This document shows, piece by piece, positions 4,530-5,380 of a DNA stretch of 5,380 bases; position 1 is the first letter of the stretch, and every line of letters starts with the position of its first letter. The DNA is taken from the NCBI GenBank assembly GCA_015661135.1, contig JACVXW010000233.1:1-5380 (forward strand), read 5' to 3'. The stretch comes from Chloroflexota bacterium. GTDB lineage: Bacteria; Chloroflexota; Limnocylindria; Limnocylindrales; CSP1-4. The translations under genes and the position numbers were made by a program. The notes beneath the pieces were generated by a model, which ran no database searches, was not told the DNA's origin, and saw nothing but the letters and a program-made list of their open reading frames with translations.

Positions 4530-4870
4530 TCTCCCAGGGCGAGATCTGGTGGGCCGAGCTGCCGGACCCGGCAGGCTCCGGGCCGGGCTACCGCCGCCCC
4601 GTGGTGATCATCCAGGGCGATGACTTCAACCGCAGCGCCATCGCGACGGTCGTGTCGGTCCCACTGACGAGCACCATGCGCTGGGAGGACGCACCCGGGA
4701 ACGTACGCCTCACGGCTCGGTCAACCGGCCTCCCGAAGGATTCGGTGGCGAACGTCTCGCAGGTGGTCGCCCTCGACCGGTCGATCCTCGCAGAGCGACT
4801 CGCGAAGCTGCCGCGCTCGAAGGTTGACCTGATCCTGTCGGGTCTCGACATCGTTCTCGGCCGAGGCTGA
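4523..4870 (+). CDS. MazF/PemK-family toxin (predicted sequence-specific mRNA endoribonuclease)
   Basis: The 115-residue product is full length for MazF (about 105-120). It shows the family landmarks in order: GEIWWAELPDPAGSGPGYRR (6-25) with the conserved first strand and the Arg pair before PVVII; QGDDFNRS (31-38); ATVVSVPLTS (41-50) with the conserved Thr-Ser; and the SVANVSQVVALDRS block (74-87) followed by the C-terminal helices ILAERLAKLPRSKVDLILSG. In MazF the Arg after the first loop and the Thr/Ser of 'PLTS' form the RNA-cleaving site. All are present, so it looks active. Two GTG codons (4523, 4526) can serve as start; GAGAG at 4511-4515 is 7 nt before the first, which I prefer. It is coupled to the antitoxin upstream. 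The cleavage sequence cannot be predicted from this. Confidence 0.9.
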   Translation: MVISQGEIWWAELPDPAGSGPGYRRPVVIIQGDDFNRSAIATVVSVPLTSTMRWEDAPGNVRLTARSTGLPKDSVANVSQVVALDRSILAERLAKLPRSKVDLILSGLDIVLGRG

Positions 4871-4885
4871 GTAGGGGCGCCTCGG
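4861..4885 (+). terminator. hairpin overlapping the toxin stop codon
   Basis: CCGAGGC (4861-4867) pairs with GCCTCGG (4879-4885) over an 11-nt loop that contains the TGA stop (4868-4870). Only two Ts follow the stem. It is a plausible terminator for the toxin-antitoxin operon. Confidence 0.45.
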
Positions 4886-4898
4886 TTGCGTCGCAGAA

Positions 4899-4967
4899 GT
4901 CGATCTAATTGCCCCGGGGTGTCGATCTGGGAAACGGCAAGGTCCGTGACTACGGCCCGGTCCGTGA
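4899..4967. repeat. two pairs of short direct repeats between the convergent toxin and DUF1684 genes
   Basis: GTCGATCT occurs at 4899-4906 and 4921-4928, with starts 22 nt apart (about two helical turns). GGTCCGTGA occurs at 4941-4949 and 4959-4967, with starts 18 nt apart. A CCCCGGGG palindrome lies between the first pair. The repeats are exact as read, but the gap is only 124 nt and lies between gene 3' ends, so no regulatory role is evident. Confidence 0.35.
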
Positions 4968-4976
4968 GGACGGTTC

Positions 4977-4995
4977 GGCTCGCTTCCGCGGAGCC
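4977..4995 (-). terminator. GGAA-capped hairpin at the end of the DUF1684 gene
   Basis: On the minus strand GGCT-C-CGC, tetraloop GGAA, GCG-AGCC folds into a 7-bp stem with one bulged C. It begins at the last base of the TAG stop (4997-4995). GGAA is a GNRA-type stable loop. There is no T-tract, but the position fits a terminator. Confidence 0.4.
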
Positions 4996-5380
4996 TAGCT
5001 GTCGGCGGCGGCCAGGCGCTCCCCGGCTTCGATCCGGACCGGCAGGCGGTTCTCGGCCGGGGTCAGCGGGCAGGAGAACTTGATGTCGTAGACGCACGAC
5101 GGGTGGTAGGCCAGGTTGAAGTCGATGGCGTAGGTCCCGTCCTCCTCCTGTTCGACGTCCAGGTACCGGCCGGCCCCATACGACTCAACGCCGGTCGTTC
5201 CGTCGAGGAACGGCACGAACACGGACTCGGCACTGCCGCCCTCGAAGGTGTAGCCCGTGAGTGTGCAGGGGACACCCCCGACGAGAAACCGGAACGTCCC
5301 GGCCCGCTCTGCCGGCCGCAGCTTGCCGTCCGATGTCGGGATCGCAAAGCTCAACGGCTCAACGCCGATGTACGGCAGGA
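4995..5380 (-). CDS. DUF1684 family protein, C-terminal part (5' end outside the window)
   Basis: About 127 residues are visible and the frame stays open to the window edge (LPYIGVEPLSFAIPTSDGKL at the upstream end), so the start lies beyond 5380. The sequence carries the DUF1684 hallmarks in order: a strand pair GTFRFLVGGVPCTLTGY; VFVPFLDGTTGVESYGAGRY (family pattern FxPFxDxTxGxExYGxGRYL); then IDFNLAYHPSCVYDIKFSCP (DFNxAYxPxCxY...xCP) and PAENRLPVRIEAGE. DUF1684 proteins are widespread in Actinomycetota and other bacteria and have no established activity that I know of. The conserved Tyr, Asn, Cys and Glu of the final motif are all kept, so the gene looks intact. The TTG at 5354 is an internal Leu, not the start, since family-like sequence extends upstream of it. 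Confidence 0.88.
   Translation of the reverse strand, partial: LPYIGVEPLSFAIPTSDGKLRPAERAGTFRFLVGGVPCTLTGYTFEGGSAESVFVPFLDGTTGVESYGAGRYLDVEQEEDGTYAIDFNLAYHPSCVYDIKFSCPLTPAENRLPVRIEAGERLAAADS

Overview
This is a GC-rich chromosomal window of about 5.4 kb from a bacterium, packed with short genes on both strands. High GC, frequent GTG/TTG starts, overlapping stop/start codons and -10-like boxes lying 6-9 nt before start codons suggest a soil-type Actinomycetota or Chloroflexota lineage. That assignment is inference; no rRNA or phylogenetic marker is present. I see no tRNA, insertion sequence or CRISPR array.

Layout: (1) 31-1568, minus strand: a three-gene overlapping operon encoding a six-Asp-box BNR/sortilin-like beta-propeller, a MoaD/ThiS-like ubiquitin-fold protein with a tail after its Gly-Gly, and a 59-residue charged protein. 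(2) 1670-2733, plus strand: a VOC/glyoxalase-fold protein, then a MerB-like (organomercurial lyase) gene interrupted by one in-frame TGA. (3) 2734-3023: a gap of about 290 nt without a convincing gene, ending in a terminator-like hairpin. (4) 3024-3715, minus strand: a MORN-repeat/YwqK-like protein, then a DUF6958-like protein. (5) 3806-4210, plus strand: a second VOC protein, divergent from the YwqK-like gene. (6) 4293-4870, plus strand: a type II toxin-antitoxin pair, ribbon-helix-helix antitoxin plus MazF-like toxin. (7) 4995-5380, minus strand: the C-terminal part of a DUF1684 protein that runs off the window.

The most striking element is the MerB-like gene. Its TGA (2515-2517) falls exactly where MerB has its second catalytic cysteine (Cys159 of plasmid R831 MerB). 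The same frame continues for 70 more family-like codons. Starting 19 nt after the TGA is a GGUC loop on a short stem with a 5' pyrimidine bulge, closely resembling the SECIS of E. coli fdhF. I therefore annotate one selenoprotein (2107-2733, Sec at residue 137) rather than two fragments or a pseudogene. The Sec machinery (selA, selB, selC, selD) is not in the window and would have to be elsewhere in the genome.

Apart from the overlapping operon and the toxin-antitoxin pair, the genes look like unrelated accessory or housekeeping orphans rather than one pathway.
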